Of a stretch of 64,000 nt of DNA, positions 36,066 to 48,800 are shown in pieces. Below the pieces are notes generated by a model. It saw only the letters and a program-made list of their open reading frames with translations. It was not told the origin of the DNA and searched no databases. The number at the start of each line of letters is the position of its first letter. The first letter of the stretch is position 1. Source of the stretch: Rotaria macrura (Eukaryota; Rotifera; Eurotatoria; Philodinida; Philodinidae); the NCBI GenBank assembly GCA_900239685.1, contig OENT01000002.1, positions 434,001-498,000 of the forward strand, given 5' to 3'. Made by a program: the position numbers and the translations under genes.

Positions 36066-36484
36066 TAGAAAAGAACTAAAAGAAAGAACAAAAAAAAATA
36101 GATAATCGGATCCACTCGATTTTTTCGTTTTTCGTATAACAGTAATAGACACCCGTCGATAGAAGAAATGCATATGATAGAAAGAAAAAATAAATGATTA
36201 ACTCTTCTCTTCTCACACGTATTCAATTTCAAATCAAAAGCAACAAACGATAGATGAATTGAAGCACGAAACACAAAAAAGAAATCGATTTTTCTATGCA
36301 TAGATATAAATGATATAGAAGAATCTATAGCATAGTACAACTCAATTAAATATATGTGTATCGTCTTCGATTTCTTTCATTGATACTCATCATGTTCGAT
36401 GGAAATAGGATCGAGTTTTTAATCGCATTACAACAACAACATACACATTCAGCTATGATGATCAGCCCTATTTCTCTTTCGTTG

Positions 36485-37266
36485 TCTCTCTCTCTCTCTC
36501 CCTCTCTTTCTCTTTCGATCGACTTGATGGATTAAGTGGCAGACTGTGAGTGTGCGTATGTGTGTGTGTATACGAACGATACTCTCTCTCTCTCTCTCTC
36601 TCTTTTTTCCTAAGCGGTAACGTTCGTAGTTGTGCCGACAATAATTTTCTCTCTCTTTCGTGATTTTTTCTCTTCATTTATGTGTTGTTATTGTTATTTA
36701 GTAAAAGAAAAAAAGATGATTTGCTAGAAATCATTTTTTTCCTCCCTCGCGCTCGTTCTCTCTACAACGACAAATTTATAGTCAAAATGTGTTGAACGAT
36801 AGGCGACATTAACATATGATGACAAATGTGAACCAATCAATATAAAGATAGCAAAAAAAAAATAAGCAACGAGAAAAACGAGAAGAAAAAAAAGGACTTT
36901 TTTTCTTGACATGCAACAAGTGAATCCATCGAATATGCATTATGGATATAATGTTAGTAATATCAACATCGATATTTCTTTCTTTTTCTTTCTGTCTTTT
37001 ATTCCCCTTGATATCTATCTGTATGCACCGATCATTATATATATATACAATATATACACTATCGACGTATAAAGAAGATAATTGACAGTAAACAGCTGTG
37101 TTCTATGTATGTACACACACAGATATATGTATATATATATATATATAAAGAACAGATTCTTGTCTATCATCGTCGAAAGTCAGTGCTATAGATGGTTCAT
37201 GATCGCATCGTTTTCTGAAAAGAACAGTGCACAAGCATACATTTATATATATATGTATATATATAA
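36485..37266. repeat. Cluster of CT, GT and TA microsatellites upstream of the SIX gene
   Basis: CT runs at 36485-36512 and 36582-36602 flank a short GT run. TA runs follow at about 37035-37057, 37122-37147 and 37242-37265. The cluster begins about 400 bp upstream of the SIX start codon and may overlap its promoter or 5' untranslated exon. Several long open frames here (for example 36468-36677 and 37082-37489) are produced by the repeats. Confidence 0.85.
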
Positions 37267-37489
37267 CAACGACATTCTTCCTCTCCCTCCATTTTTTTTT
37301 CTCATACACACCGACCCACATATCTGCACACATTTTGAAAAGAGGCATGACTCTTCTCAAATTTCAAAAAAGCAAATTTGCTTTTTTGTTCTATTCGCGA
37401 CAGCTGTTGGACAAATGGCAGAATTAGAGATGCTTGTCGTTGTCGTTTATGTACATTCCCATTCGATCAAGATGAGACAAGAGCATTAA

Positions 37490-39140
37490 ATATATACTAC
37501 ATCAAATAGAAGTCTGATGATGTGACACACCATGCCCGATTGGTGACAAGTTCGTCTTTTCATAGAGAAATAAACAAAAATCTATTTGTGATTGGTTAAA
37601 AGAAAAATTTGATTTGAATTATATTGCAGAAGATTTTCATGTACTCTATTAATAAATAATGAAAACAAATGAAATATCGAATTATGATTTGCAAAAGGAA
37701 AATTATTCCGTTTGATGTTGACATTCAAAGATAAGTTTTAGTATTTAATTGATATTTACGAGAAGAAATGATTTTAGTTCTTTGATTGATAAATGACCTT
37801 TTCTAAATTTGAAGCATAATTTTCATGATATTTAGTTAACATGACGGAGAAGAATACTTAACTATATCAATATTTAGTAAATCAAGTTTTTAGTATATAC
37901 CAACTAATGATCAAAACATAGTTAACGTAAAGAAAAGCGTTCGTAAAGTAATTCTTCTTCCCTGTGAAGAGTAAAACTATAATAAATAACTAGTATTCTG
38001 AATTGAATAAACTACATTGATGATTAGTTTTCATCGGTCAAGTATTATAATTGAACTCTACAATGAGTAGACATAAAGAAGAACGAACTCATATGGACTA
38101 TCACATGGGTTAATAGCATCTTGTGAACATGATCATATCCTAGATATGTATCAATGAGAGCTGACATATTCGAGAATTGTTCTGAACATCGAATAAAAAG
38201 TTATGTTACCATCTTCATGTAAATGCTGCCGATAATGTTTCCTATACATAGTCATTGAACAGAAGCAAACAAGATGGATAATATAGATTATACAAACATG
38301 AACTTTCATCTCTGTTAAATATTCTAGAAGAAGACTTAATTGAAGATTATTACCCTTTTAAAGATTTTCATTTATGTTCGACAGTAAAAGTTTCAAAAAG
38401 TCATAGCATAACTATTGATAGTCACTTTCGTAAGATCACTATTTTTTTCGTTTAAACATGAGTAGTACGAATTTCGATGTAGAGTGTTACGAAATTCAAA
38501 CATTGTGTGATAAACTATGAAACACAAAGAAAGAACTGCAAATAGTTTTGGTAAATTTTAATAAAATATAATAACGTTTAACGATGTCGTCATAATATTG
38601 CATAGTAACAAGAACAATCTTTTGATAGCTACCATCTCTAATCGTAGGAATACTCATTCCTTTTGATCAATATATCTACTGTGATGATAAACGATTGATA
38701 GAGAAAAAAGTGATGAAACTCCACGAGTATCTGTACATATTCAATCTAACTAAGAGAAATATGTGAACATAAATAACGTTTTTCATCATGAGTTGATCTG
38801 ATAATTTAGCCATTTCTTAATAATTTCTTCTTACTCTTTAGACTAGATATGATGACAATATGAGAAAAATAGTAGTCTACAACAACTCTGATGATGTTGT
38901 TTTAGACACACTGATTCAATTTTCAATGTAGAAGTTTTTCGAATGATTTACATCGAAAATATTTCAATGTTCATTTCTCTTGTATACTAAATGTATTCTG
39001 TGATCGATCTCAACGGAAGTCAACATGAACTTAGGAATATCACGAAAGATTTATTGACGACCTATTAAATTATCAAGCAGTCAGAGATTTGTTGTGTTTC
39101 AAATGATTCTACTCGAGTTTTATTTCTATACAATGATTAT
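37490..39140. other. Intergenic stretch
   Basis: 1.65 kb of AT-rich sequence with no recognised gene or repeat. Confidence 0.5.
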
Positions 39141-39199
39141 AAATTATCATTGTTTTTGTTCACAATGATATTGTATCTCAATAAATTTGTTACTGTTTA

Positions 39200-39571
39200 T
39201 TACTTCTAATAATATCATGTATAAATATAGATTGAGTACGCATTTCATTTCGTTGTCATACATAAATATCAATAGTTTCTTGAATTTCAATAATTTTAGT
39301 TTGAATGATTTTACATAGTGTTGAAGTTGACTCGCGTACAAGTAGTAAAGCATTTCAATCAATAAACGAACATTGATTGTTGTTTTGAATGCAATTGAAA
39401 TAAAGAATTTTCTAAAGGGTGAGCTTCTCGAAGTTTAATACAACCAAAATTCACCAATTCTAGATTTTCTAACACAAATGACCAATTATTGTCAATACAA
39501 ACAAAGATGGGACACGAATGACAATCCCAGCAAGACTCACATTCCAGAGTATAGCTGAAGTATGTACTCAA
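39200..39571 (-). pseudogene. Exon-like fragments, possible decayed gene
   Basis: Two open stretches on the minus strand have better than background coding character. One (39359-39571) encodes a cysteine-bearing segment (CESCWDCHSCPIFVC) followed by LENLELVNFGCIKLREAHPL. The other, near 39248-39354 in a different frame, reads ALLLVRESTSTLCKIIQTKI then IEIQETIDIYV before a stop, after which the frame still looks codon-like but is broken by TGA and TAA. They do not join by obvious splice sites. I do not recognise a family; a degenerate gene is the most I can support. Confidence 0.25.
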
Positions 39572-39579
39572 TTGTAGTC

Positions 39580-41147
39580 ACAACAGATTCAACTTAACTG
39601 AAATTGTACTTTAACGTCTCGTTTTTTATTGCTCTTCCACGAAGCTGTAATCACTTCACTCAGTACACGTCTTAAGTTTCAATTGGGGTATTGAGAGTTC
39701 GTGTGAATCGCAAATCATTTCATCGTACTCATACAAATCAATAATATACTATGAAACCAATCATGTTTCAGTTATTCGCGCATAAAACGTAATAGAAGAC
39801 ACTAGATAACATCCGACGATGATGTCAAATTATTATTTATTTGAATAGACAGTGCAACAAGTACATGACTATGCTTTCGACTAATTTATATTTTTGTACA
39901 GAATATCAGTATTTTTCAATGTGTTAATAATATTAACATGAAACGTTTTGTTTTATGAATTTGTAGATAACACTTGAAATAAGCACATCGAAAACATCGA
40001 TCAATCATAAACAACCGGTTATCGCATGTAATTGTAAATGCCTAGAATATAGAAAATGATAAGACCATGCAAATAGACTCGATGAGAGCTGTAGTTGCTC
40101 TTCTTGTACTTTTCCTATAATTATGTAAGTCTTGATAAGTTCATAATGAAATAATAAAAAAGTTGTATGTCACTAGTTTGGATTTTATGGCGGTCTTAAA
40201 TGAAGTAGTACGAGTGATTTTTATACATAGTAGAATTTTGAATCAAAACTGAACGTTCCATTCTATTATTTTATTTATCAATATGAACATTACAATTGTT
40301 AGGATGCAATCTCTCTAGAATGTAAAACATTCATATAGGCCGTGTAGGTATAGGAGTTCATTTTATGATTGCTATTAATGCCAATCAAATCGTGTAGCTG
40401 TTCAATTTAATAAGAATCTGGTTATGTATGTGCGAATGATTTTTATTTTCCGATCAATCTTTACAGAATGTGAATATTAGAATACTTCGAAATTTAATTA
40501 TATCAATCTGTGAACTATTATGTATTTGGAAAACGACGACACGTTGTTATGTTCTGAATAATTGTTGATAGGAACATGATAGAAGGACGCAGTTTCCACC
40601 GTCGCTGGAAAGAGCAGACTTCGAAGCACAAGCATGTCGGCAAATCAAACTATTTTAAAGAATGCTCCCTTCACAAGACATTGAACTTTCAAAAACTAGC
40701 TATGTTCCACGGATAGTTCACGCAAGATGTGATTTCACTAAAAAATAGAATATCTTGGGACAAAATTTCAAATTCTAGAATTCAAGTTTTCCAACATGGA
40801 TTAGAAATTTTCGAGGTTTAGTCCTTCTTGCGGAGAAAAAAACTGAAAATTTCAGGGCTTATATAACAGACATTAGGTTAAAAGATGAATAAATTAAAAC
40901 GAATGCTAAACATATAAACCTAGAGTAACAACTTATCGGGTTTTGCAACAATCTCTCAGAAATCTTCTAAAAAATATTCATATCGCTTCGTACTTTGATT
41001 AATTCACAATCCTAATAATTATTAAAAATACATACCTACGTGTCTTTGTTTTTTAAATGGATAATCGTTGTGTCTCGTTAGTATCTAGTATTGAAATTTT
41101 CAAGAATATCGTTGAAGTGTATAACCTATCGTCATTAGACTATTCTC
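39580..41147. other. Intergenic stretch
   Basis: 1.57 kb of AT-rich sequence with no recognised gene, repeat or RNA. Confidence 0.5.
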
Positions 41148-41149
41148 TA

Positions 41150-41508
41150 CACTGTAAAAAATACGTGCAGAATAATAAACCCTTCAAAAGGGTTGATGAA
41201 TTTCATAAACCCTTTTAGGGTTTATTAATCTCATAAACCCTTTCATATACCCTTTGAGTTCATAAACCCTACGAAGGGTATATTATACGTTGCATTTTCA
41301 TAAACCCTTTAGGGTATATGAGNCTCATATACCCTAAAGGGTTTATGAAAATGCAACGTATAATATACCCTTCGTAGGGTTTATGAACTCAAAGGGTATA
41401 TGAAAGGGTTTATGAGATTAATAAACCCTAAAAGGGTTTATGAAAGGGTTTATGAAATTCATCAACCCTTTTGAAGGGTTTATTATTCTGCACGTATTTT
41501 TTACAGTG
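41150..41508. mobile_element. 359-bp near-perfect palindrome with AAACCCTTT words and TA flanks
   Basis: The element starts CACTGTAAAAAATACGTGCA and ends with the exact reverse complement, flanked by TA on both sides (41148-41149 and 41509-41510). The arms match almost base for base: 173 bp on the left, 185 bp on the right, the right arm having one extra 12-bp AAAGGGTTTATG unit. AAACCCTTT or AAAGGGTTT recurs throughout each arm. The centre base at 41323 is N, probably because the hairpin was hard to sequence or assemble. TA duplication and non-coding palindromic structure fit a miniature element of a TA-targeting superfamily such as Tc1/mariner, but the superfamily is not proven. Confidence 0.8.
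41323..41323. other. Ambiguous base N at palindrome centre
   Basis: I noticed no other non-ACGT base in the window. It lies exactly between the two arms of the palindrome. Confidence 0.95.
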
Positions 41509-41510
41509 TA

Positions 41511-42711
41511 GTTTATCTATAGAACAATCTATCAATTGTTCTATGATCAAATATAATGAATCTGCACAGCAGTTTCATCAAAGAAACGAAAATACAGAAG
41601 AAAAACATAATCTGAAAGAACAGAAAATAGCAGACATTCTTTCTTTTTGCAGAATATAACAAATGAATGGAATACATTTTTCATTTTCATTGATTTTAAT
41701 CATTTTGTTGAGAAAAAGTTTTTTTTTATGTGTAAAGGAACTTATTCTCGTACAAAAATCAATTTTCTTATCTTTAAACGAACAAATACAGAAGAATTCT
41801 ATCGAAATTCTCATATGTTGAATATGTTCTAATCATACTGTAAATTACTAAGAATGAGAAAATTATAGAAAAATTGTCTTGACTGTATCTTGAAATACAA
41901 TGATGAAATATACTTCGTTTTGAATTGAATTCGTTTTTATGTTAGTCGAGAGATGTTCAAATAAAAATATGCTCAACATATTGAAACGATTCTAACAATA
42001 TTATCATGTTGGACAGATTCAGAAAACGATATTATAAACATTAAAAATAGTTCTGTACAACATTCGCCGAATGATTATATTTTCTACGGGTCTTATAGAT
42101 GACATGACCAAAACATGAAGGAAGAGTAGCTTTAAAACAAAACAAAAAATATAAATATATCATATATCAAGAGATAATATCATTCGAACATTTATCTCGT
42201 GCAAACATTACTCCAAATAGAATGATCATTATGTATTATTTAGCAGACTTCGATGAGTTTCGGCGTAGATCCAGTCGATGTCTTACAACCGATGTTATCC
42301 AGCCATTCGAATAGCTATGAGTAGAATAGAATTTTTAAAAGAGAAAACAATACTATAGAATATTTGCCTTTATTTATTTCATCGATAACCAATCGCACAA
42401 ATACATACCAAGAAAAACGAAGAAAATGATTTATTTCAATTCTGTTTTTCTCTCCTATTCTTGCCGAATAACTTCATAATTGACTGTGTGTATAATTTCT
42501 TAGTCGTGTATTATTTTGTTGAACGAAGAAATTGGTTTTTACTTGTAGAAAACAGACTTTAAATATGTTCGCGATAAGGATAAAACAAAGAAAAAATAAC
42601 TTTAGGAATAAGAATCACTGTGCTTTAGAGAAGAAAGAATAAGAACAAAAAACAACAACAACAACAACAATATTAAAATTGATGAAATAAGACAATAGAT
42701 TGCGGAATGTG

Positions 42712-42743
<32 letters not shown>

Positions 42744-42804
42744 CGTCATGTGAACATATCGAATAAACAAGGAATGGTTAGAAGATTGTTTGGTGATAAA
42801 AGTT
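41511..42804. other. Intergenic stretch downstream of the BIG gene
   Basis: Contains the BIG 3' untranslated region at its right end, an (ACA)n run at 42651-42670 and a TA/GT run at 42710-42744. Open frames at 41471-41832 overlap on both strands and look random. Confidence 0.55.
42710..42744. repeat. (TA)n(GT)n microsatellite
   Basis: A compound TA then GT dinucleotide run, about 60 bp past the BIG stop codon and so probably within its 3' untranslated region. Confidence 0.9.
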
Positions 42805-45800
42805 TCAACTAGATATGTCGCTGTTCACATTGAATACACGACCAACACGTATTAGAAACTCTCGTAATATATAGCGTAATTCAGGTTTTAAATCGAACAC
42901 AACTGTTTCAGCTACAATTGAATAAATATCACCTGAAAAATATTTAAACTAAAATAGAAAAGAAATCGATTAAATCAGCCACATATTTGTAAAAATTTTT
43001 ACTCGATCTTCACTAAGTTTGAGAAATTTTGTAAACATCATAATAAGTACACTTGTCCATGCATCACGATGACTTTCAGATTGTAATGTCACATAATATT
43101 CCAAACTATTATGAGCCAATCTATGAAATAAAAATTTAAATTTGTAGGAAAACTCTCAAATGTTTCTTGTTAAATATTAGCATAATTAGCAGACAATATT
43201 TTGTGATACCATTATTGACCTCAAGAAAGACATATCCTTTTTTTCAATATCGGAGAAAATAGTACGAAGTGGAAATATTCAGTAGTGTATAAAAAAACCC
43301 TATCAGTTAAGATTCTGAATGCATGCCTATTCAAGAGGTTTGTTCTGTCGATAATTTTCTGCAAAGCAACTGAGTTTTTAATCTACTTTCTTCAGTGGAG
43401 ACCCAAGTTTTCAACCTGTAGTTTTACTTCTGTGTAGATCTCAGCACATTTCAATGGAGATTCCTTAAGATATAATTTATTCAAACACGTCAGTGTTTTT
43501 CATGCTATAGACGATGGATGGTAATACTTTGCAAGAAATATGTGTCAAAGAGTCTCTATTGACAAATGCTGAGATTTAATAAGAACATAGTCTCATTTAC
43601 TAGATATTTGAGGCTATGTTCATATTGAAAGAAAATCGAATGTTGACGACGATAATTCACTAAAATTTTAATGTTTCGATTAAAATAGAACTAAACAACG
43701 AATTTATCTACAGTTTAATCATCTTCTACACTATGAGATAAAATAGAAATTCAAAAGTATCTCGTATTTCGGCTGGTAAGGACGCACTAATGCTATTCCT
43801 TAGCAAGGTTTTCTTTGAATAGTTCTCATGTTAGAATAAATTTTTAATTGTTCTTTATTACTGAGAAACCATTCCATTGTATTAGAAACTTATTTATTCA
43901 ATAGATTTTATTTAACTATGATTGGTGTTAATCGGGAAAGTTCAAATATTGGAAAAATCTATTTCGTATTTTTCAAATAATGCATCTGCACATGATTTAA
44001 ATAAAATGCTTGCATATGAATGACAATCAACAGCTAACTGAATTAGCAGTTCGAAATTATAGAAACATTTTCATTTTGTTATCTTCTTAATTGAAGTTGT
44101 CTTCTAGAAGTTGATTGAGCAGATGATTTTTTGTTTTTCTTACTTGAGAATACGTTTTCTTAGTATATCCATAGAATCTTGTCTTCTAGAATCTGTGTAC
44201 AATTGAAAAAGAATTCGAAATGCACATGCAATACTATGAGTTTCTTGTGTTAATAAATTTGGTTTTGCTTTTCCTCGATATCCTTGAACAAAAATAGAGA
44301 TTTGAGTTTAAATATTGTCGTTCACTGTTCGTTTTACCAGCTTTCCATAGAAGATTTCTTTGATCGTGATTCGAATTAAATGCTCGAGCAAACATATGTG
44401 ATTCAATGAGGCAATCAATAAGGAGTAGTAATTGATCGAAATTCATATTATTATACATTCCATGATGTTTACGTAAATCGTCCACAGAAGAAAAACATGC
44501 TAAATTCTGTTGACCTGATGGTGCATTTGCTAATGCCTAAAATAGAAAAGGAAAACGATTTTTTAAGTAAATCAATCCAAGAGGAAAACAATTTTTTTCC
44601 AATTAAATAAAAGAGCCAATACAATCGTTCATGCAAATAAAACTACACAAAAAGAGACCGAATTCCCATAGATCTTTATTATATTATTGCTATGATATAC
44701 CTTTGTTTGGTACCATGTTAATTTCTAGATTAATGTGTTAATCAATTAGTGATTAATGACATAGAATAGAAAATTTTATTTCGATTAGCCATTTTGTCAT
44801 TTAACTTACATGTGCAATAGCAATGTTTTGTAAATCTTCTTTTTTACTCGTTGATGGATAAAAGACAATGTCATCGATTGTTTGTATAAGTTCTAATTGA
44901 ACAATACACTTGATTGTTAAAATTTGAAACAAATGAAAATCAGATGGATTTTCTAATTAGAAAATACGAAAATAAAACATTTTATTTTCCTTCTAATTAT
45001 GTTTGTTTTACTCGATCGTTCAGCACTATTAGTGGTAGGTGATTGCCAATAACTGGGGCTTGTTTCTTGTTGTTCCGATAAACTACTACTTACACTACCG
45101 ACTAGTGCCATGCGATTATGGTGATTTGATACTGATTCAACAGCTGTATAATCGAATGAACTATTAGAACGTTCAAGTAGCTATGGCATTACAAAAAAAT
45201 ACATACATAATCTTTCATTTCGAAAAGAAAAACTATCAAGAATTATTCTTACAGTAGTTTCATTGATCGTAGAGTTGCCACTTGATTCTACATCAGGTCG
45301 CCATGTCATGAGGCTAAAATTAAAATTGACTTTTGTCTTGAACAAAATAATATTCATGTCAAACAGTATCATCATCGTATTCGTATCTTAGACAATTAGT
45401 CAGATGAAAATAATCTTCTGATTAGTGATTTTCAGTTCAAAATTCGTAGCGTAAACTGTTCAATATCGGTAGCCTGAGAAAATATGTCATAACGAAGTTA
45501 GAATAGAAATAGTATGTAATCTACTATTTTGTCCTAATCAAATTGAGTACACAGAGATTTCATTTCGTATGAAATTATGAAAAACGAAATAATTATCGAC
45601 ATGAAACATTGTTAAATTGATTAAAATTGTATATCTATTTTCTTCTCGAAAGTTAATGTGCATAGGCAGAGATAAAAGCTTATATATAAAATTAAAATGG
45701 TAGATAGAATCTATCTAGTTTACTGATAGTTAATATCATTATCTGTCTTGTTGGACTAGATTGATCTGAATTCGATAACAAGAAATATTATACAAAGCAA

Positions 45801-48800
45801 ACTTCTGATATTCTTTTATTCGATCAATGATCACTGTCAAGTCATTTATTTGATCTATGGGATCGAAAAAATGATGCTTGAAATAAGCAAATCGTACGAA
45901 AATTTTCTTTTCGTGATTATATTTGATTTTAATTAGAAAATATCTTACGCTTCGGGTAATGTCGAACGAAATATTTCTAATATACAAGCACATGTACGTT
46001 CCCATATATAAGGCGTAAAACGTTGTCCACAAGCTATAACAAAATTTTCTAAACAATTGGTTCCCGATTTAGCTAATATTTCATTATCTAAAGAGAGAAA
46101 TTGAATTATTCTTTTTTTTTCTTCATTTATACTTAAAAATAATAAAATTACCTTGATTAACACACCATTTCAATTGAGCATAAAGATTATCAACAAGAGA
46201 TTCAGATATGCTATCATAAAATTGAGTAAATACATCGACGATAGCATACAAAGCATGATTGCATGTTGTTGTCATCCATTCGATTTTCTAAAAAAAATTC
46301 ATTTAGAAACCGACGAAAGAACAAGGAAAATTTTCGACATTTTACTTCTATCTGTGTATCAGGCAATTTCATATTATCAAATATACGAAAAACAACATTG
46401 AACAATTCTTTCCACCAATGTTGATGGTATGTTTCACCGTAATTTTTCATGATTTCAAACATAACAGTCAATGCTCTAGAAATAGAAAAGTACTATTTTA
46501 ACATGGTGTATTTCTGGTATTTATCAAACTTAAAATAGACTAATTCTAAAACAAACTGTTGAAAAATGTTAAATGAATTTTATCAATTGTTACTATGATA
46601 AGATCATATGGATTCTTTTGAGTTTCATAAAATATTAATTTTTTCAATCATGTTTTTCCGAAACAATTCGAACGTATGGATATTTTTAATCAGATCGTTG
46701 ATAATCTTACAACGTGTATGACAAGCGTAGAAAAATTTGATTAGTTTGTCGGATACAGAATTCAACAAAGAGGGACATGATTGACATCGAATGCTAAAAA
46801 TTACATCGATATTGTATGAATGCAATTGCGAGCATTTTATTTTGATTAAACATGAGGCATTGAAATATTAACGTATTTTCAGTCTGTATTATGCAAACAC
46901 AGCTTTGAAGAATCGGGTGACTAGATACACTCTGCCACAATTTAATCATTCATTCAATTGGTTGTTGCATACTTTTCAAAAAAATTAACCAGAAAACTAA
47001 CTTTTAAGTTCGAAAATATTCCATTAAACGACCGGAACAATGATTAGAAACATCACTAGCAATAAAACATCAGTTGTTGATCTCAGAGTGTTTTGTGACA
47101 AAAGATTCTAGCAAAGCAAACTATAGATTTTATATCCTACTCAACAAATGATGTCGATAAAATATGAAACAGTTTATTTTGCGTGATATTATACCAACCA
47201 GTACATGATATTGAATCTGACTAGTGAAGTTTTACATTGATCAACAATATTTTAAAAACATTTTTCTTATCTTATCGATGTTGCTCTGTAGTCATCAAAG
47301 AATATTATCGTGCTAGTCACTGTCAAAAGCAAAACGTGAAATCTACTCATTATATTACACATGTTTAAACTTAATCAAATCGAACATAGTTCACTACAAA
47401 AAACCTTGCTCTATAACATAAACAAATAATCGAATATGAGAAAATGAAATGCTTCTACAAAATTGCTTTGTAATCACATAACTTACGCCTTAGAATTCGA
47501 AGATCTCAATCAGTGCTCACTTTAAATAGTCTATACTTGAAATTATGAACAATGATAAAATGAATATTTAATACAATTTTCATCCATGCCTGCCATAACA
47601 TATTTAATTCTATTAATTTTTGAATTCTCTTATACGCACTTGAAAAATAGACTGCACTATTTTATTGAATATTGACGAAGTCTAAGAATTACTCTTGTCC
47701 AGTTCAATGTCGCTACGGATTTCAGACAGATCGATCGTCTATAAATTTTGAACGCATCTCTAGGTATTTAACATACTAATTTTGCCAATAGGAATATTCT
47801 CATGAATTGAATACTTTTACATTGTTGCATTAAACTTATGTCTATATTTATATCAAAGTCTATATAAGTGTTCATTGAGATGATACGCATCAATCATAGC
47901 ATGTACCTTGTTCTCACATCAAGTTTACATCGATTAATAATACAGGATAATTCGAATAAAACTGGAAACCATCCTTTTACCCAAACCCGATCGTCTTCAG
48001 ACACGTTAATAAGATCTTCTCCAGTATGATCACGAAAAATCTACATCAAAAATTTTTAAAAATCAAATCAATTGTGATCTTGATAAAACGAAATGCAATT
48101 AGAAAATAAATACTTGTGGCTTATCTGCAACATATTTTGCACATTGTCGAATCAATCGAATTGCTTCCATCGATGTATCAGGAAATGCAGCATTACATGC
48201 AAATTCGGATAGACATTTAACAGCATCTTGAAAACTATCAAGGACCGATGGACTCTGTCGATCAAATACTGAGCCTATGAAATTTTTTGCGTCCGTTGAA
48301 TATGATATTAAGAAAATAACGAAACAAGACAATGAATTTCGATGCTTACCAACAATATGTGTACATGTTTGGAATGCTAACTCAACAATTTGTGCGTCCG
48401 TATCAGCAGCAGCCATTTGAAAAACACTAAAGATATTTTTCCAGCCAGATCGAATATTTTTTGCTTGAGAATCAACAAAATGTGTTACACAGCGAACGAC
48501 CATATCACGTATTGTGGATGATCTATGAAATGGAGATATGAGTACCAAGCGATTTTTATTGAATGTAAATCAATAGATAACATACGAATTCTTTTTCATG
48601 ATAACTTCAAATGGTTTGAGAAATTCCTTTTGAAAACGAAAATTTGGAAATTCGCCCTTTTCAAGAAATTTCATTGATAATTGTCTTAATGAATCGACGG
48701 CAAAAAATGCTACATCTTGTAATGGATTACACGCAACCTAGTATGTACATCTGTATATGTGTTTGTTGTCGATGACGAACAGTCATATCTAACCTTATTA

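Noticed and set aside
36468..36677. Open frame rich in R/E and T/H repeats (minus)
   Set aside because: It is a direct translation of the CT and GT microsatellites.
37082..37489. 135-codon open frame on the plus strand with an overlapping one on the minus strand
   Set aside because: Both frames are built from TA microsatellite sequence (runs of Y, I and M), lack splice context and overlap on opposite strands.
46153..46401. Plus-strand open frame across BIG exons 26-27
   Set aside because: Overlaps conserved BIG exons on the other strand and crosses their intron boundary.
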